In this document: positions 25,225 through 36,200 of the stretch, one piece after another
How the letters are laid out: the number at the start of each line of letters is the position of its first letter
Position numbering within the stretch: position 1 is the stretch's first letter
Source: Bacteroidaceae bacterium
GTDB lineage: Bacteria; Bacteroidota; Bacteroidia; Bacteroidales; Bacteroidaceae
Length of the DNA: 64,000 bases
Assembly (NCBI GenBank): GCA_024398715.1
Contig: JAKSIP010000007.1
Coordinates: forward strand, 1-64,000
Direction: 5' to 3'
Notes under the pieces: model-generated
Seen by the model: the letters and a program-made list of their open reading frames with translations, nothing else
Told to the model about the DNA's origin: nothing
The model's database searches: none
Program-made: the position numbers and the translations under genes

Positions 25225-26265
25225 ATGAAGAAGTATTTATTTTTGAGCGCAGTAGTTGCTTTGACATTGGCAGGCTGTGCTTCTCAAGAAGAGTTTGACA
25301 ACTCTCTTGAAATGACATTCAATGCCTATTCCGTAAAGCCATCATCCAAGGCTCTTATTGGCACTGGTACCTATCCTACAGACGAGACATTTGGTGTATA
25401 TGCCTATTATCTTGGTGATACGAAAGAATGGGCATCCGACAAGTCAGAGGCAGTTTCTTATTTCCAAGAAAAAGTTATATACGATGATACCAGAAACTTG
25501 TGGGCTCCTGAAAACAAACACTACTGGCCAGCTATTGGTAGCGTTACTTTCTTTGCATATTCTCCTTATACTGTAGATGCTGCATGCAGTACAGATAAAG
25601 GAATTAATCTGACTGCTTATACAGTAACCCATGACGATGATTTTCTAGCTTGCGGCCCTGTTGTAGACAAAGTGGCGAATGACAAGACTGGTCTTACCGG
25701 TGTTGATATCATGTTCGGTCACAAACTTTCTTTGGTTGATTTCAAAATCAAGACAAAAGAAGATTATACTACAGACGGTTGGACAATAAAAGTTAAAGAG
25801 ATCATTCTTGACAGCATCTACAGCACTGGTGACTACACACAGATTACTACTACTGCTACCGATGTATGGTCAAATCAGAAAAACCAGATAAAATATACAT
25901 TTACTGCAGATGATGCTGCAAATGGTGGCCAGGAAGCTACAACAACTGCCGCTGTTTATAACAGCATTTGGCGTAGCGGTACAGAGTCAGATGCTCTGCT
26001 GGCATTGCCTCAGACTCTCAATACTACAAAAGGTTATACTGCCAAGTTGATTGTTAAATACACATTGACTCAGAAAATTGGTGGTGAAACATTGTTTGAA
26101 AATATTGAGAAGACAAAAGAAGCTGTTCTTTCAACTGAAAAAATTCCTGCATGGCTTGTAAACAAAAAGTATATTTATACTATCATTATTTCTCTTGATG
26201 AAATCCTGTTCGATCCTAGTGTTGCTGACTGGGATGGAACTGAAAATGAGGATATTGATCTGTAA
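25225..26265 (+). CDS. Fimbrillin-family lipoprotein 6
   Basis: 346 residues, the shortest subunit. Lipobox AGC, Cys18. Ser-Lys at 41-42 precedes ALIGTGTYPTDETFG. Landmarks: HYWPAIGSVTFFAYSPY, FGHKLSLVDFKI, ALPQTLN, and the C-terminal WLVNKKYIYTIIISL and ILFDPSVADW. Class 2 C-terminus. It is followed, before the giant subunit gene, by a perfect 9-bp stem at 26285-26308, so it may be the last subunit made at high level. Confidence 0.85.
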   Translation: MKKYLFLSAVVALTLAGCASQEEFDNSLEMTFNAYSVKPSSKALIGTGTYPTDETFGVYAYYLGDTKEWASDKSEAVSYFQEKVIYDDTRNLWAPENKHYWPAIGSVTFFAYSPYTVDAACSTDKGINLTAYTVTHDDDFLACGPVVDKVANDKTGLTGVDIMFGHKLSLVDFKIKTKEDYTTDGWTIKVKEIILDSIYSTGDYTQITTTATDVWSNQKNQIKYTFTADDAANGGQEATTTAAVYNSIWRSGTESDALLALPQTLNTTKGYTAKLIVKYTLTQKIGGETLFENIEKTKEAVLSTEKIPAWLVNKKYIYTIIISLDEILFDPSVADWDGTENEDIDL

Positions 26266-26284
26266 TTAATTCCCTTTTATAGCT

Positions 26285-26308
26285 CATGGAACCTTGGCCG
26301 GTTCCATG
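26285..26308 (+). promoter_or_regulatory. Perfect hairpin between the fimbrillin genes and the giant subunit
   Basis: CATGGAACC, a 6-base loop, then GGTTCCATG. There is no T-run, so full termination is unlikely; partial attenuation, RNA processing or transcript stabilisation would lower expression of the giant gene relative to the shaft subunits. The hairpin lies 28 bp before the start codon. Confidence 0.5.
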
Positions 26309-26336
26309 GGCACTATTCTATTTAATAATGAGTGCA

Positions 26337-29300
26337 ATGAAACATATAATCAAAGGTTTATCTTTAATAACACTGACTGCTGCATTGTATTGCTGCACTC
26401 AGGATGATGGTATGGATTACTGGTCATTTGCAACTGGAAACCAGGAAATTGAGTTCACTCCAAATACAGACCTGAACACTAAAGATGTGATATCAGGAAC
26501 TACATATCCTAGCGATGTTCCGTTTGCCGTTACTGCATGGTATCTTGGTACTGAAACATCATACAGTGCCGTAAACAAAAAATGGGATGATTATAAAACA
26601 AAATCCGTTCAGAATGGTGGGGCCATACAGTATATTCCTAACCTGAATACTACCGGTTCCGGTGTTAATGCTTCTATGATAGTCAGAACGGGACAGACAT
26701 ACTGGAAAAATCCGTATACAAAGTTCTATTGGCCTGCAGCCGGCAGCCTTACATTCTTCATATATTCTCCATATAATTCTCTTGTAAATGATTCCATAGA
26801 AGGGCACAGTATTGTAAGCTGTACTCCAGATAGAGGGCTTACCATCAGCAGATTCGATGCCACCCCAAAAGGCGGAAGACTTGACGATTGGGGCAATCCG
26901 GTTCCTGAGGGCAACCAGTGGAATGTTGACTTTATGGCCACTCCAATACTCAAGAATTACACTAAAGACAGTATAGGAACTGCTATCAACGCGGTTTTCA
27001 AGCATCAGCTTTCAACAATCCAGTTCTCTTCCAAACGTTCCAAGGATTTGAGTGACGATGTTGTGATATACCTTAAGGAAATCAAACTGAAAAGAATACT
27101 GTCTGTTGCATCATATTCAATGACTAACAGCGATTCTGCCATTTGGAGTAGAAAAGGAAACTTCGATGACATTGAATCCGAGTACGTTATTTTCAGAGAT
27201 ACAGCCGGTCTTGAACTGACAAGTGAGTCTGTTGTTACCAACACTCTTATGGATGAACATGGTCCTATTCTGGTGATTCCGCAGGAGTTGCCTTATATTC
27301 CCGGAGCCGTCAATTCAGACAATGCTACCATTATTGTAACATATTCAAAGAAAGCTCCTGTCCCGAATCCTTTGTTCGGTTTGGAAGATGGTCAGGACAG
27401 TTTGATAACACAAATCCAAGATGCTTTCTATTACGGAGATTTCAAGAGTATAATAGGTCAGTGGAAACCTGGCAAATCCTATACCTATTCTCTTTCAATA
27501 GGAGGCTTGGAAACCATTCACTGGGATCCCTCTGTAACTCAGTTCTCTTATGAATCAAAAGTGTTGCGTCCTTTAATATTCGACAAGACTGGTAATGTTA
27601 GCGATCAGGTCATACTTTCTCTTGTAAAGCAGGATACGGTAAACAAGTATAACGGTTCGTTCTCCAAATACGGAAACTACAACTTCCAGGTAAACGAGGA
27701 TTGCCAGAGTGATATACGTGATAACCTGTACTTTATGTGGTACAAGTTGAGACGTCCAAAACAAGATGGAGACAAATGGTCTATCACAAATAGCGGTACT
27801 ACATATTCATACAACTGGTTTGCTTCAATTGAGAAAAACAGTTCAGGTGCATACTACGTAAAGACAGACCAGCAGATGGACCCGTACAGTCTGTTCAAAC
27901 AGGTCTGCGGTTCGGGAGCAAGTCCTTATAATACAAACTCAAATTGCCGGAACAGCGTTGTTTTCCAGTTGAAGAGATGTTCCAGAAGCAATTCTTACTA
28001 CATTTATCATCCTGCTACCGATACGTATCTGTCCATTGATTTTTCAAAAGCATCAAATGGTGTAGGTAATACAGACTGTGCATCGTTCGTTCCAAACATA
28101 TCAAGTGCCACTCCTTTGAGTATTGATTTTTTGGGTCTGTACCAGGATAACAAGCAATATGACAATACAACAGACGGTGTCCAGATTTATTATGATTCAT
28201 ATACGGACAATTATTATGACAATGGCAATATCATATCAAAGTCATATAATGCTGAAACAGGAGAGTCTTATTATGTACTTGGTGTGAACATGTCACGTAC
28301 ATTCTATCGCAACTATATTACATTTGATAATGGAACCATTTCTTTCCAAACTGTAAGTAGTACACCTGTCTCTATTGAAAAGCAATACCTTTACATAACA
28401 AAGAATATTGATATGGAAATGGGCTGGAGAAAAGCCCATGAAGAGGTTGGAAAACTCCTGAACAAATCAGGGTCGTTCGATAATATTACCATTGACCAAT
28501 ATAATTGTTCAGCCCTGATGAATCTCATTCCTCTTAACGGTACAGTTAAAACTGAACAGCAGGCCGTTATTGACGATGATGATGTACTTTCTGATTTCGA
28601 ACTTAGAAATATTCACGGAAACACAGACACTTACGGTTCTTCCGGTACATTGGGAGAGTATCATGTGAAAGATATAATTACAGTAAGGGGCGATGTATAT
28701 GCCAAAGTAAACGGCAATGGTCCGTGTCTGGTTGAAAAGAATGTTATTTTGACTGCCAATAGTATCATATCAGGTACTTATGGGAAAATTCTGGACAACG
28801 GTACCATTAGTGTTGTTGCTGGCGGAAATGTTGACGGTCAGGGTACGGTGGAGTGTAATGTACAGTTGAAAAACCATTCAAAGTACGGTTCTATTACCCC
28901 TACAGGAGCAAATTACAAGTTTAAAGCATTCGATAGAATAAGCTATGCTCTTTCTCTTAATAAGGTTGTTGTTGAGACTGGAGAATCAGTTACTGCTAAG
29001 GGTACTGTCTATTATGTCTATAACGGTGTAGCATCAAGTAATATTGCGGCCAGTCCTGTTGATGTTACTGCTACCGCTACAGGCGATTCCAACTATGCTA
29101 AAGCCAGTGACGGAAAGATTATAGGCGAAGCCGAAGGCACCACAACATATAGCGGAAAATATACATACAAAGATGCATCTCAAGTAACTTATAATCTTAC
29201 TGCTACGGAAGGAACTGTTGAGGTCAAAAAAGCTGATTATACTCTCACACTTGATCCAGTTGAGATTACAGTCTATTATCCTTTAATGGCCAACATAACT

Positions 29301-30419
29301 TACTCAAAGAGCATTACAGGTGCGGTCTGTAAAAACGGTAGTCCTGTAACAAACTATGGAAATGTTGATGTTACTATAACTGCTATTGATAATACTGCAC
29401 TTGCATCAGGTTCTGGCAATAAGATTACTGCCAATCTCGATAAGAATTATGGCACCACAAAATATAGTGCATATTATGTCTATAATGGCAAGACTCTGAG
29501 TGCATCTGCAAACCTGACAATTCATGCAGTAGAATATTCACTTGTAGGTAATACAATTAATGTTCAAAATGAGACATTGAATTTGTCAAATAATCCGGCA
29601 ACTGGAAAGCTCACTACTTATACAGATGGTATAGTAACCAGTGGTCCAGCCACTGTCGATTTGACAGTCTCTGGCCTTAAAAGCAACCAAACAATAGCAA
29701 CATTATCAAGCAATACTATTACAGCCCATAATAAGGGTACAACCAATTATTCTTATCAATATCAATATTCAAGCGGCGATTACAACTATAAGTTTAGTGC
29801 TCAAGACGGTGTTATTGATGTTCAAGCTACAATTAACTATTCGTTAACTCTTAGTGCTGCGGAAGTATCAGTTAACGGAACCGTTACACCTAAAGGAACA
29901 TTACATAAAGAAGTTAATGGTAAAGAAGTGGGATCTACTACTGTTGAAGTATATGCAACCAATACTGCAAATAATGCCGTTGCAACTTGTTCTAATGGTA
30001 AACTGGTTGGTAAGAGTGCCGGAAAGACTACCTATTCTGCAAAATATACAAACGATATTGTTGGAACAGTTACGTGTAATAATGGAGCTAATGTTTCCGT
30101 TATTTCTTCTAATAATTATTTGTGGCAAAATAATTCCGGAGTTACTCCTGTGTGGGGTTCTAATAAAAATGTTACGTTCGTAAATGGATATTCTCTGAGA
30201 CCATATGATAAATTTTATATTGAATGCCAAAGAATTGATAGTGGCTCAGAAAGTACATTACAGGTGCTTGCGGGTAATAACTGGGTTGGTGAGTATAAGA
30301 TTACAACTTCAGGTGTAACAACCATAGAATGCGAGGTTCCTTCTTGGGCTAGTGGAAGTCTTAATTACGCTCAATTTGCTGGAAATAATGTTAAAGTTAC
30401 CGGAGTGTATATAAAGTGA
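26337..30419 (+). CDS. Giant fimbrillin with Ig-like repeats (candidate tip adhesin)
   Basis: 1360 residues from 26337. The lipobox is LYCC (Cys19/20). Residues 1-410 are a fimbrillin domain with Thr-Lys at 48-49, FYWPAAGSLTFFIYSPY, FKHQLSTIQFS and the motif IHWDPSVTQF. In ordinary subunits that motif is at the extreme C-terminus; here about 950 more residues follow. They consist of a Tyr/Asn-rich region of unknown fold (about 430-830), four Ig-like repeats of about 95 residues each beginning YALSL, YTLTL, YSLVG or YSLTL, and a terminal domain of about 90 residues that looks jelly-roll-like. The gene is last in the operon. A tip adhesin or long stalk is the best guess. A terminator follows. 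Confidence 0.8.
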   Translation: MKHIIKGLSLITLTAALYCCTQDDGMDYWSFATGNQEIEFTPNTDLNTKDVISGTTYPSDVPFAVTAWYLGTETSYSAVNKKWDDYKTKSVQNGGAIQYIPNLNTTGSGVNASMIVRTGQTYWKNPYTKFYWPAAGSLTFFIYSPYNSLVNDSIEGHSIVSCTPDRGLTISRFDATPKGGRLDDWGNPVPEGNQWNVDFMATPILKNYTKDSIGTAINAVFKHQLSTIQFSSKRSKDLSDDVVIYLKEIKLKRILSVASYSMTNSDSAIWSRKGNFDDIESEYVIFRDTAGLELTSESVVTNTLMDEHGPILVIPQELPYIPGAVNSDNATIIVTYSKKAPVPNPLFGLEDGQDSLITQIQDAFYYGDFKSIIGQWKPGKSYTYSLSIGGLETIHWDPSVTQFSYESKVLRPLIFDKTGNVSDQVILSLVKQDTVNKYNGSFSKYGNYNFQVNEDCQSDIRDNLYFMWYKLRRPKQDGDKWSITNSGTTYSYNWFASIEKNSSGAYYVKTDQQMDPYSLFKQVCGSGASPYNTNSNCRNSVVFQLKRCSRSNSYYIYHPATDTYLSIDFSKASNGVGNTDCASFVPNISSATPLSIDFLGLYQDNKQYDNTTDGVQIYYDSYTDNYYDNGNIISKSYNAETGESYYVLGVNMSRTFYRNYITFDNGTISFQTVSSTPVSIEKQYLYITKNIDMEMGWRKAHEEVGKLLNKSGSFDNITIDQYNCSALMNLIPLNGTVKTEQQAVIDDDDVLSDFELRNIHGNTDTYGSSGTLGEYHVKDIITVRGDVYAKVNGNGPCLVEKNVILTANSIISGTYGKILDNGTISVVAGGNVDGQGTVECNVQLKNHSKYGSITPTGANYKFKAFDRISYALSLNKVVVETGESVTAKGTVYYVYNGVASSNIAASPVDVTATATGDSNYAKASDGKIIGEAEGTTTYSGKYTYKDASQVTYNLTATEGTVEVKKADYTLTLDPVEITVYYPLMANITYSKSITGAVCKNGSPVTNYGNVDVTITAIDNTALASGSGNKITANLDKNYGTTKYSAYYVYNGKTLSASANLTIHAVEYSLVGNTINVQNETLNLSNNPATGKLTTYTDGIVTSGPATVDLTVSGLKSNQTIATLSSNTITAHNKGTTNYSYQYQYSSGDYNYKFSAQDGVIDVQATINYSLTLSAAEVSVNGTVTPKGTLHKEVNGKEVGSTTVEVYATNTANNAVATCSNGKLVGKSAGKTTYSAKYTNDIVGTVTCNNGANVSVISSNNYLWQNNSGVTPVWGSNKNVTFVNGYSLRPYDKFYIECQRIDSGSESTLQVLAGNNWVGEYKITTSGVTTIECEVPSWASGSLNYAQFAGNNVKVTGVYIK

Positions 30420-30442
30420 TGCATATTTTATAGGTAAGATTT

Positions 30443-30474
30443 CACCCGCTGCGAAACAGCGGGTGATTTTTTTT
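30443..30474 (+). terminator. Terminator of the fimbrial operon
   Basis: CACCCGCTG / CAGCGGGTG stem with loop CGAAA, then a run of Ts. Confidence 0.9.
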
Positions 30475-30477
30475 GAT

Positions 30478-30485
30478 TAACTTTG
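30478..30485 (+). promoter_or_regulatory. -7 element of proS
   Basis: TAACTTTG directly after the fimbrial terminator, 25 bp before the proS start codon. Confidence 0.6.
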
Positions 30486-30509
30486 TAAGCGTAAACAAAA
30501 TAAACAATA

Positions 30510-31991
30510 ATGGCTAAGGAACTTAAAGATTTGACTAAGAGAAGCGATAATTACTCGCAGTGGTACAATGAACTTGTTGTTAAGGCGGATCTTGCAGAAC
30601 AGGCCCCGGTTCGCGGCTGTATGGTTATCAAACCTTATGGCTATGCTATATGGGAAAAGATGCAGCGTATCCTTGACGACAAATTTAAGGAAACCGGTCA
30701 CCAGAACGCATATTTCCCGTTACTTATACCAAAATCTTTCCTTAGCAAAGAGGCTGAACATGTTGAGGGGTTTGCCAAAGAGTGCGCTGTGGTTACACAT
30801 TACCGTTTGAAGAATGATGAAAACGGGGGTGGGGTTGTTGTAGATCCTGAAGCTAAACTGGAGGAAGAACTTATTGTTCGTCCTACCAGCGAAACTATCA
30901 TTTGGGCAACATATAAAAACTGGATCAAGTCTTACCGCGATCTTCCTATACTGTGCAACCAGTGGGCAAACGTTATGCGCTGGGAAATGCGTCCGCGTCT
31001 GTTCCTGCGTACGGCAGAGTTCCTGTGGCAGGAGGGACATACTGCTCATGCTACAAGAGAGGAGGCTGAACAGGAGGCCCTCCGTATGCATGCAGTCTAT
31101 GCCGATTTTGCAGAGAAGTATATGGCTCTTCCTGTAATCAAGGGCGTAAAGTCTGAAACTGAACGTTTTGCAGGTGCTCTTGATACCTACACAATTGAGT
31201 CAATGACTCAGGATGGAAAAGCATTGCAGTGCGGTACCGCTCATTTTCTTGGTCAGAACTTTGCCAAGGCTTTCGGCGTACAGTTTATAAACAAGGATAA
31301 TCAGCTTGAATATGTGTGGGCAACATCATGGGGCGTATCAACACGTCTTATGGGTGCTCTGGTAATGGCTCATTCAGATGATAACGGTCTGGTTCTGCCG
31401 CCAAAGCTTGCTCCTATTCAAGTGGTTATTATTCCTATATACAAGACTCAGGAGGAATTGGATAAAATCAATGCCAAAGTCGAGCCTCTGCTTGCAGAAC
31501 TGCGTGCAAAAGGTATCAGTGTCAAATATGACAATGCTGACAATAAACGCCCGGGCTTCAAGTTTGCTGACTATGAACTGAAGGGTATTCCTGTACGTCT
31601 GGTTATTGGTGCACGCGATATGGAGGCCGGCACGCTTGAAGTTATGCGCCGCGATACTCTGGAAAAGGAAACCGTCCAGTTTGATGGTATTACGGATTAT
31701 GTTGGAAACCTGCTTGAGGCCATTCAGGACAATATATATAAGAAAGCTCTCAGTTTCAGAAACTCACGTATGGTTGAGGTTGATTCTTACGATGAGTTCA
31801 AACAGAAGATTGAGGAGGGCTGTTTTGTTATGGCTCACTGGGACGGTACTGCCGAAACGGAAGCCAAGATTAAAGAAGAAACAAAGGCTACTATCCGTTG
31901 TAATCCGTTTGATTACAAGAAGGAAGCCGGAAGGTGCGTATATACGGGCAAACCAAGTGAATGCCGCGTATTGTTTGCACGCTCATACTGA
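30510..31991 (+). CDS. proS: Prolyl-tRNA synthetase (archaeal/eukaryotic type)
   Basis: 493 residues. A class II synthetase that charges tRNA-Pro. It is the short archaeal-type form without the bacterial editing insertion. [12 protein letters not shown] (about 120), the motif-2 region [21 protein letters not shown], and the C-terminal zinc-binding-like domain ending in CRVLFARSY are all present; a C-terminal Tyr is typical of this type. Its TGA overlaps the ATG of the next gene. Confidence 0.97.
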   Translation: MAKELKDLTKRSDNYSQWYNELVVKADLAEQAPVRGCMVIKPYGYAIWEKMQRILDDKFKETGHQNAYFPLLIPKSFLSKEAEHVEGFAKECAVVTHYRLKNDENGGGVVVDPEAKLEEELIVRPTSETIIWATYKNWIKSYRDLPILCNQWANVMRWEMRPRLFLRTAEFLWQEGHTAHATREEAEQEALRMHAVYADFAEKYMALPVIKGVKSETERFAGALDTYTIESMTQDGKALQCGTAHFLGQNFAKAFGVQFINKDNQLEYVWATSWGVSTRLMGALVMAHSDDNGLVLPPKLAPIQVVIIPIYKTQEELDKINAKVEPLLAELRAKGISVKYDNADNKRPGFKFADYELKGIPVRLVIGARDMEAGTLEVMRRDTLEKETVQFDGITDYVGNLLEAIQDNIYKKALSFRNSRMVEVDSYDEFKQKIEEGCFVMAHWDGTAETEAKIKEETKATIRCNPFDYKKEAGRCVYTGKPSECRVLFARSY

Positions 31992-33268
31992 TGAATCTTA
32001 TGGCACAACCTGCCGGACATATTACAAACCTGCACAGGCTGTTACTTGTAGTAATGCTGCTTGCTGCAGGTTTTGTGCGTTTATGGTCTGCACCGGACAG
32101 GGTCTTTGCCGATAATATACATTCTCTGCAGGTTATTCTGAACGGGGACAGTTTTGTCCAGCCTGTAATCCGCTTGGGGAGCAGCGATGCTGTAACTCTC
32201 TCTTTTGACTGTATGAGTCATGTATATGAGAGATATACCTGTCATCTGGTCCATTGCAATGCGCAGTGGGAACCGGAAGACATGCTTGAGTCTGAATATA
32301 TGAACGGTTTTAATGACCGCCCCATACGCAATTATGAAACAAGTGTTGGAACAATGTTCCAATATACACACTATGAACAGACCTTTCCAAACAAAGATGT
32401 AGAGATTCTTGTTTCCGGCAACTATCTTGTCCAGATCTCGGATTCTCATGGAAATGTTGCAGCTCATGCCTGTTTTTATGTTGTGGAACCTGCTGTATCT
32501 GTTTCTGCAAGTGTATCGCCCAATACGGATATTGAGATGAACGGCCGCTATCAGCAGCTGTCTTATACGGTACGGTGGGGTAGCGGTGCCGATATAAGAG
32601 ACGCGGCGCAGGAACTTATTACATCTGTATCACAAAACGGGCGTACCGATAATGCTGTATTTGGTGCTGATCCTACGTATGTGCGCGGTAACGAAATTGA
32701 ATATTCCCATTGCAGTGATCTGATATTTCCGGCTGGTTCTCCGTTCCGCAGGTTTGAAATGATTGATTATTATTCCAATGTGCAGAATGTTGAGAGTATA
32801 GGCTTTTTCGAACCGTATTATCATGCCACATTGCCTGTTGACAAGCCTGCCCGCAATTACATATATGATCAGGACCAATCCGGTCACTATGTTGTAAGAT
32901 ACATCAATGCAGCAAACAGCAATATTGAAAGTGATTATCTTCTGACCCATTTCTATCTTGAGACTCCGTTCAGGACAGGCGGTTCTTTCTATATCAGCGG
33001 ATATATGACCAATCATGAGTTTTCAAACCGCTACAGAATGGAGTGGAATGAGTCCAGACAATTGTATACGGCGGTCGTTCCGTTGAAGACGGGTTCATAC
33101 AACTATCAGTATCTTTGGGTTCCGGACGGAGAAAAACGCGGTTATACATCTTTGACTGATGGAGATTTCTGGCAGACCCGCAATTCTTATCAGATATTCG
33201 TTTATCAGCGTTCATACGGAGCCCGCTATGACAAACTGATAGGGTTTTCCGAACTGGTCTCCGAATAG
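31991..33268 (+). CDS. Type IX secretion system plug protein (DUF5103)
   Basis: 425 residues. The start at 31991 ([10 protein letters not shown]) overlaps the proS stop by one base and is preferred to an in-frame ATG at 31961 inside proS. A signal-anchor or signal peptide covers about residues 15-35. The body has DUF5103 hallmarks: LVHCNAQWEPEDMLESEY, GFNDRPIRNYE, SGNYLVQISD and the C-terminal YQIFVYQRSYGARYDKLIGF. In the type IX system this family plugs the periplasmic side of the SprA channel in the outer membrane. It should act in the periplasm. Confidence 0.9.
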   Translation: MNLMAQPAGHITNLHRLLLVVMLLAAGFVRLWSAPDRVFADNIHSLQVILNGDSFVQPVIRLGSSDAVTLSFDCMSHVYERYTCHLVHCNAQWEPEDMLESEYMNGFNDRPIRNYETSVGTMFQYTHYEQTFPNKDVEILVSGNYLVQISDSHGNVAAHACFYVVEPAVSVSASVSPNTDIEMNGRYQQLSYTVRWGSGADIRDAAQELITSVSQNGRTDNAVFGADPTYVRGNEIEYSHCSDLIFPAGSPFRRFEMIDYYSNVQNVESIGFFEPYYHATLPVDKPARNYIYDQDQSGHYVVRYINAANSNIESDYLLTHFYLETPFRTGGSFYISGYMTNHEFSNRYRMEWNESRQLYTAVVPLKTGSYNYQYLWVPDGEKRGYTSLTDGDFWQTRNSYQIFVYQRSYGARYDKLIGFSELVSE

Positions 33269-33278
33269 TCTCCTGTCC

Positions 33279-36200
33279 TTACTTGAATTCCTTTTCAAAT
33301 ACAAAACCTATTCCCTGTGTGTTGAGAGCGGTCTTTGTAAAGTAACGGTTGTTGTTACGGTTGTATCCAATCACGCTAAGTCCAATCTTGGGAACTATGC
33401 GGAACTGGACCTCGACATCGCCAATGAAATTGGAGGTTCCCATCAGGCCGTTTTCCCTGTATCCGAAATTGCCGTTTATCATAAGGCGGTTGTTCAGAAG
33501 GTGAGCCTCTACTATGCCCTCGTACTCGCGGTTTGACTGTACGTTTCCGTTGGTGATGGCATCGGTGCTCAAATTGCTGGACAGACTCAGTACGTTACTG
33601 TTGAATATGTTGCCAAGCATGTTGTTTATCTGGGAGTTCACGGTTGCTTTGGTTATTGCGTTAACGTTGCTTGTTGCCGCATCCTGTTGGGCGGCTGTGG
33701 CGTTCATATCGGTGTTGGTGAATTTTCCCAGTGCCAGCAGAGACATAACCTGAGTGTTGCGCTGTTCGTCTGTTGTAATTGCTCCGGCAAGTATTTCTTT
33801 TTCTTCTGCGGAACCTTGGGGCAGTTCAAGGTCAACGGCTATTTCCGGGGCTGTCAGTTTTCCCATGATATCCATAAGACATCTCACTCTTACCAGGTTG
33901 CTGTTGTTGACATCCAGAGACAGGTCATACAGAGAAGCGGAATTTACCATGTGATATGCATGCAGATCCAGTTCCGTATTTGTGGGGTTCCCTACAAAAT
34001 GGACTTTACTTGTTTCCAGTATGGTAAAGTCTTTGCGGATAATGTTCTGCAGTGATATGTTGCAGTTTCCGCGCGTTACATCTACCACACCTGTCAGATT
34101 CAGGTTGTTTATGGGGTCATATAATGCCATAACCTGACCGGAACTGTTTACCTGACAGTTCATGTTGTTCATGAAGAAAGAAATTTCTGCACTTGGCGTA
34201 ACGTTTACATTCAGACTGATATCCAGCCAGTTTTTGCTTTTGCGTGTTGGAGTAGCATTCTTGTGGATATCTCTTGTCTGTATGGAATCCAGCGGGGTGC
34301 CGCGGCGGATAAATGTAAGAAACTGGTCATTGACAAGGTTACCCGTATTCAGATTGTAGGAGAATGTTGTTCCGGGAGCCGTATCAAGGTCTCCGTAAAT
34401 ATATATTCCCTTTCCTGCGTCTCCGCCTGTTTTGAGCCCGAACTTTCCTGTAGCGAATACCTGAGCTGCAATGGCACTGTTATTCTGTTCCAGAACATTT
34501 ATTCCGTTCATTCCGTTAAGGTCTGCCTGAAAATCAACACTTATATTCCTTAGGCAGTTGTGGGATATGAGACAGTTCAACACGCCTGTATGACCTTGGG
34601 CATCGCGGAAATCGACATTGACAAAGTCAAGCAGGTCCGGTTTTATGAACAGAGTGTCATAATCTACGTAGAATGTGGTGTTGACCACGGCAGGAGTTAT
34701 TGCTACGTCTGTTACTGTAGGACTGCCTTTCAGATTCAGACGCTTTGTTGTACCGAATATGGTGACAAGTCCTTTTGCATAACCGTCAAGGTTGTTGAAA
34801 AATCCTTTAGTAAAGTAATTCAGGAATCTCAGGTCAGTATGGTTGGCATGAATGTTGAATTCCAATGAATCTGTTCCAGGAGCATAGAACCCGTCAATGG
34901 TTGTGTGATTGATGTTGTGGTCCATCTGCAAATCGCATTCAATGCGGCTTGTAAGGTTGTTCCAGTCTGCAGACAGAACGGCATGACCACCATATGAATT
35001 GAGAAATTCGAAATCCTGCAGATCCAGACTGGCGTTGATGGCCGGTTCGCTGCTCAAAGTGTTGTTGCTTGTTGCTGTACCGCTTGCAATGCCGGATAAC
35101 GGAATGTTGTTCAGGTTGAACAAACCGAACCATTCTTTCATGTCCATGTTGGCAAGGCTTACAGATACCGTATCTGTTGTACGGTCTGAAACCACTCCGT
35201 TTACTGCCAGATGCTGGTCTTTGTATCCAAGTTCAAAATTGCTGATTCCAATTGACTTGCTCTTGAATCTGAATGTGGAGGCTCCAAAGTTCCATAACAG
35301 ATTCTTGTAGTGGAATAGGGTGGAATCAAAGGCAAGCGTTGTTGTTATGCCATTTTTGTTGTCATTTGCAGTTCTGCTGAAAGAGGCATGCATGCCAAGT
35401 TCTCCGCTAAGCATGTTGCTGGTGTTGTTTTCAAGTCCCAGCATTCCGTCTATTTTCCCCTCTGATGCCACTAATGCATAGTACAGCCGGTTACGGTTGT
35501 TCTGCTCCAGGTCAATGATACCGTTTATACCTGCCTGAAGTACAGAGTTGTCTGCAGAAAACCCAATATCGAAATTCTGAAAGTGATTTTCCTTGAAATC
35601 TGCGTTTTCTATCTGTATTTCCAGCTGTGCCGTATGTTCGGAGTCTGCCAATGTACAGAAACCTGTTGACAGACAGTTGTCAAGAGGCAGGTGAAGAAGT
35701 TTTGTGTACAGATCCGTTTCTTTCAGCTCATAAGTCAGAGTACAGTTGTTGGCGGGGTGCATATTGTTCTTGAGCCCAAGCCGGGATGCGCTCCATCCGT
35801 ATAATTCGGGTAACGGATTTCTGAGCAGATTGTGTAAGGAATATGGAATGGTTCTCAGACTGAAACCTCCGCTCAATGCAATATCTGCAATGTCTGATTC
35901 TACAGTAATGAGTCTGCTGTCTTTGTCCATTGTAGAGCATATGTATAGAGTGTCCAGGTAGAATGTGTCTGTAGCATTGCTGACTGTCCAGTTCTCAAAT
36001 CTGATATCTCCTGTCATGCTGTCAAAGTCAGTCCCTTTGAGATTGGATTCCAAATGACCGGACAGTGCCAGTCTTTCTTTCTCAGCGGGAATAAGGTTCA
36101 GTGCCTTGAGATCAAGCCCTGTTATGTCCAACACCAGACTGCTGAGCGGATTCTCTCTTCCGAATCCGTAGCCTGCACTGAGTGCAAGGGCGGCATTGGG

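Noticed and set aside
28900..30160. Ig-like repeats as a separate adhesin gene
   Set aside because: The frame is continuous with the fimbrillin domain and no internal start signal is seen.
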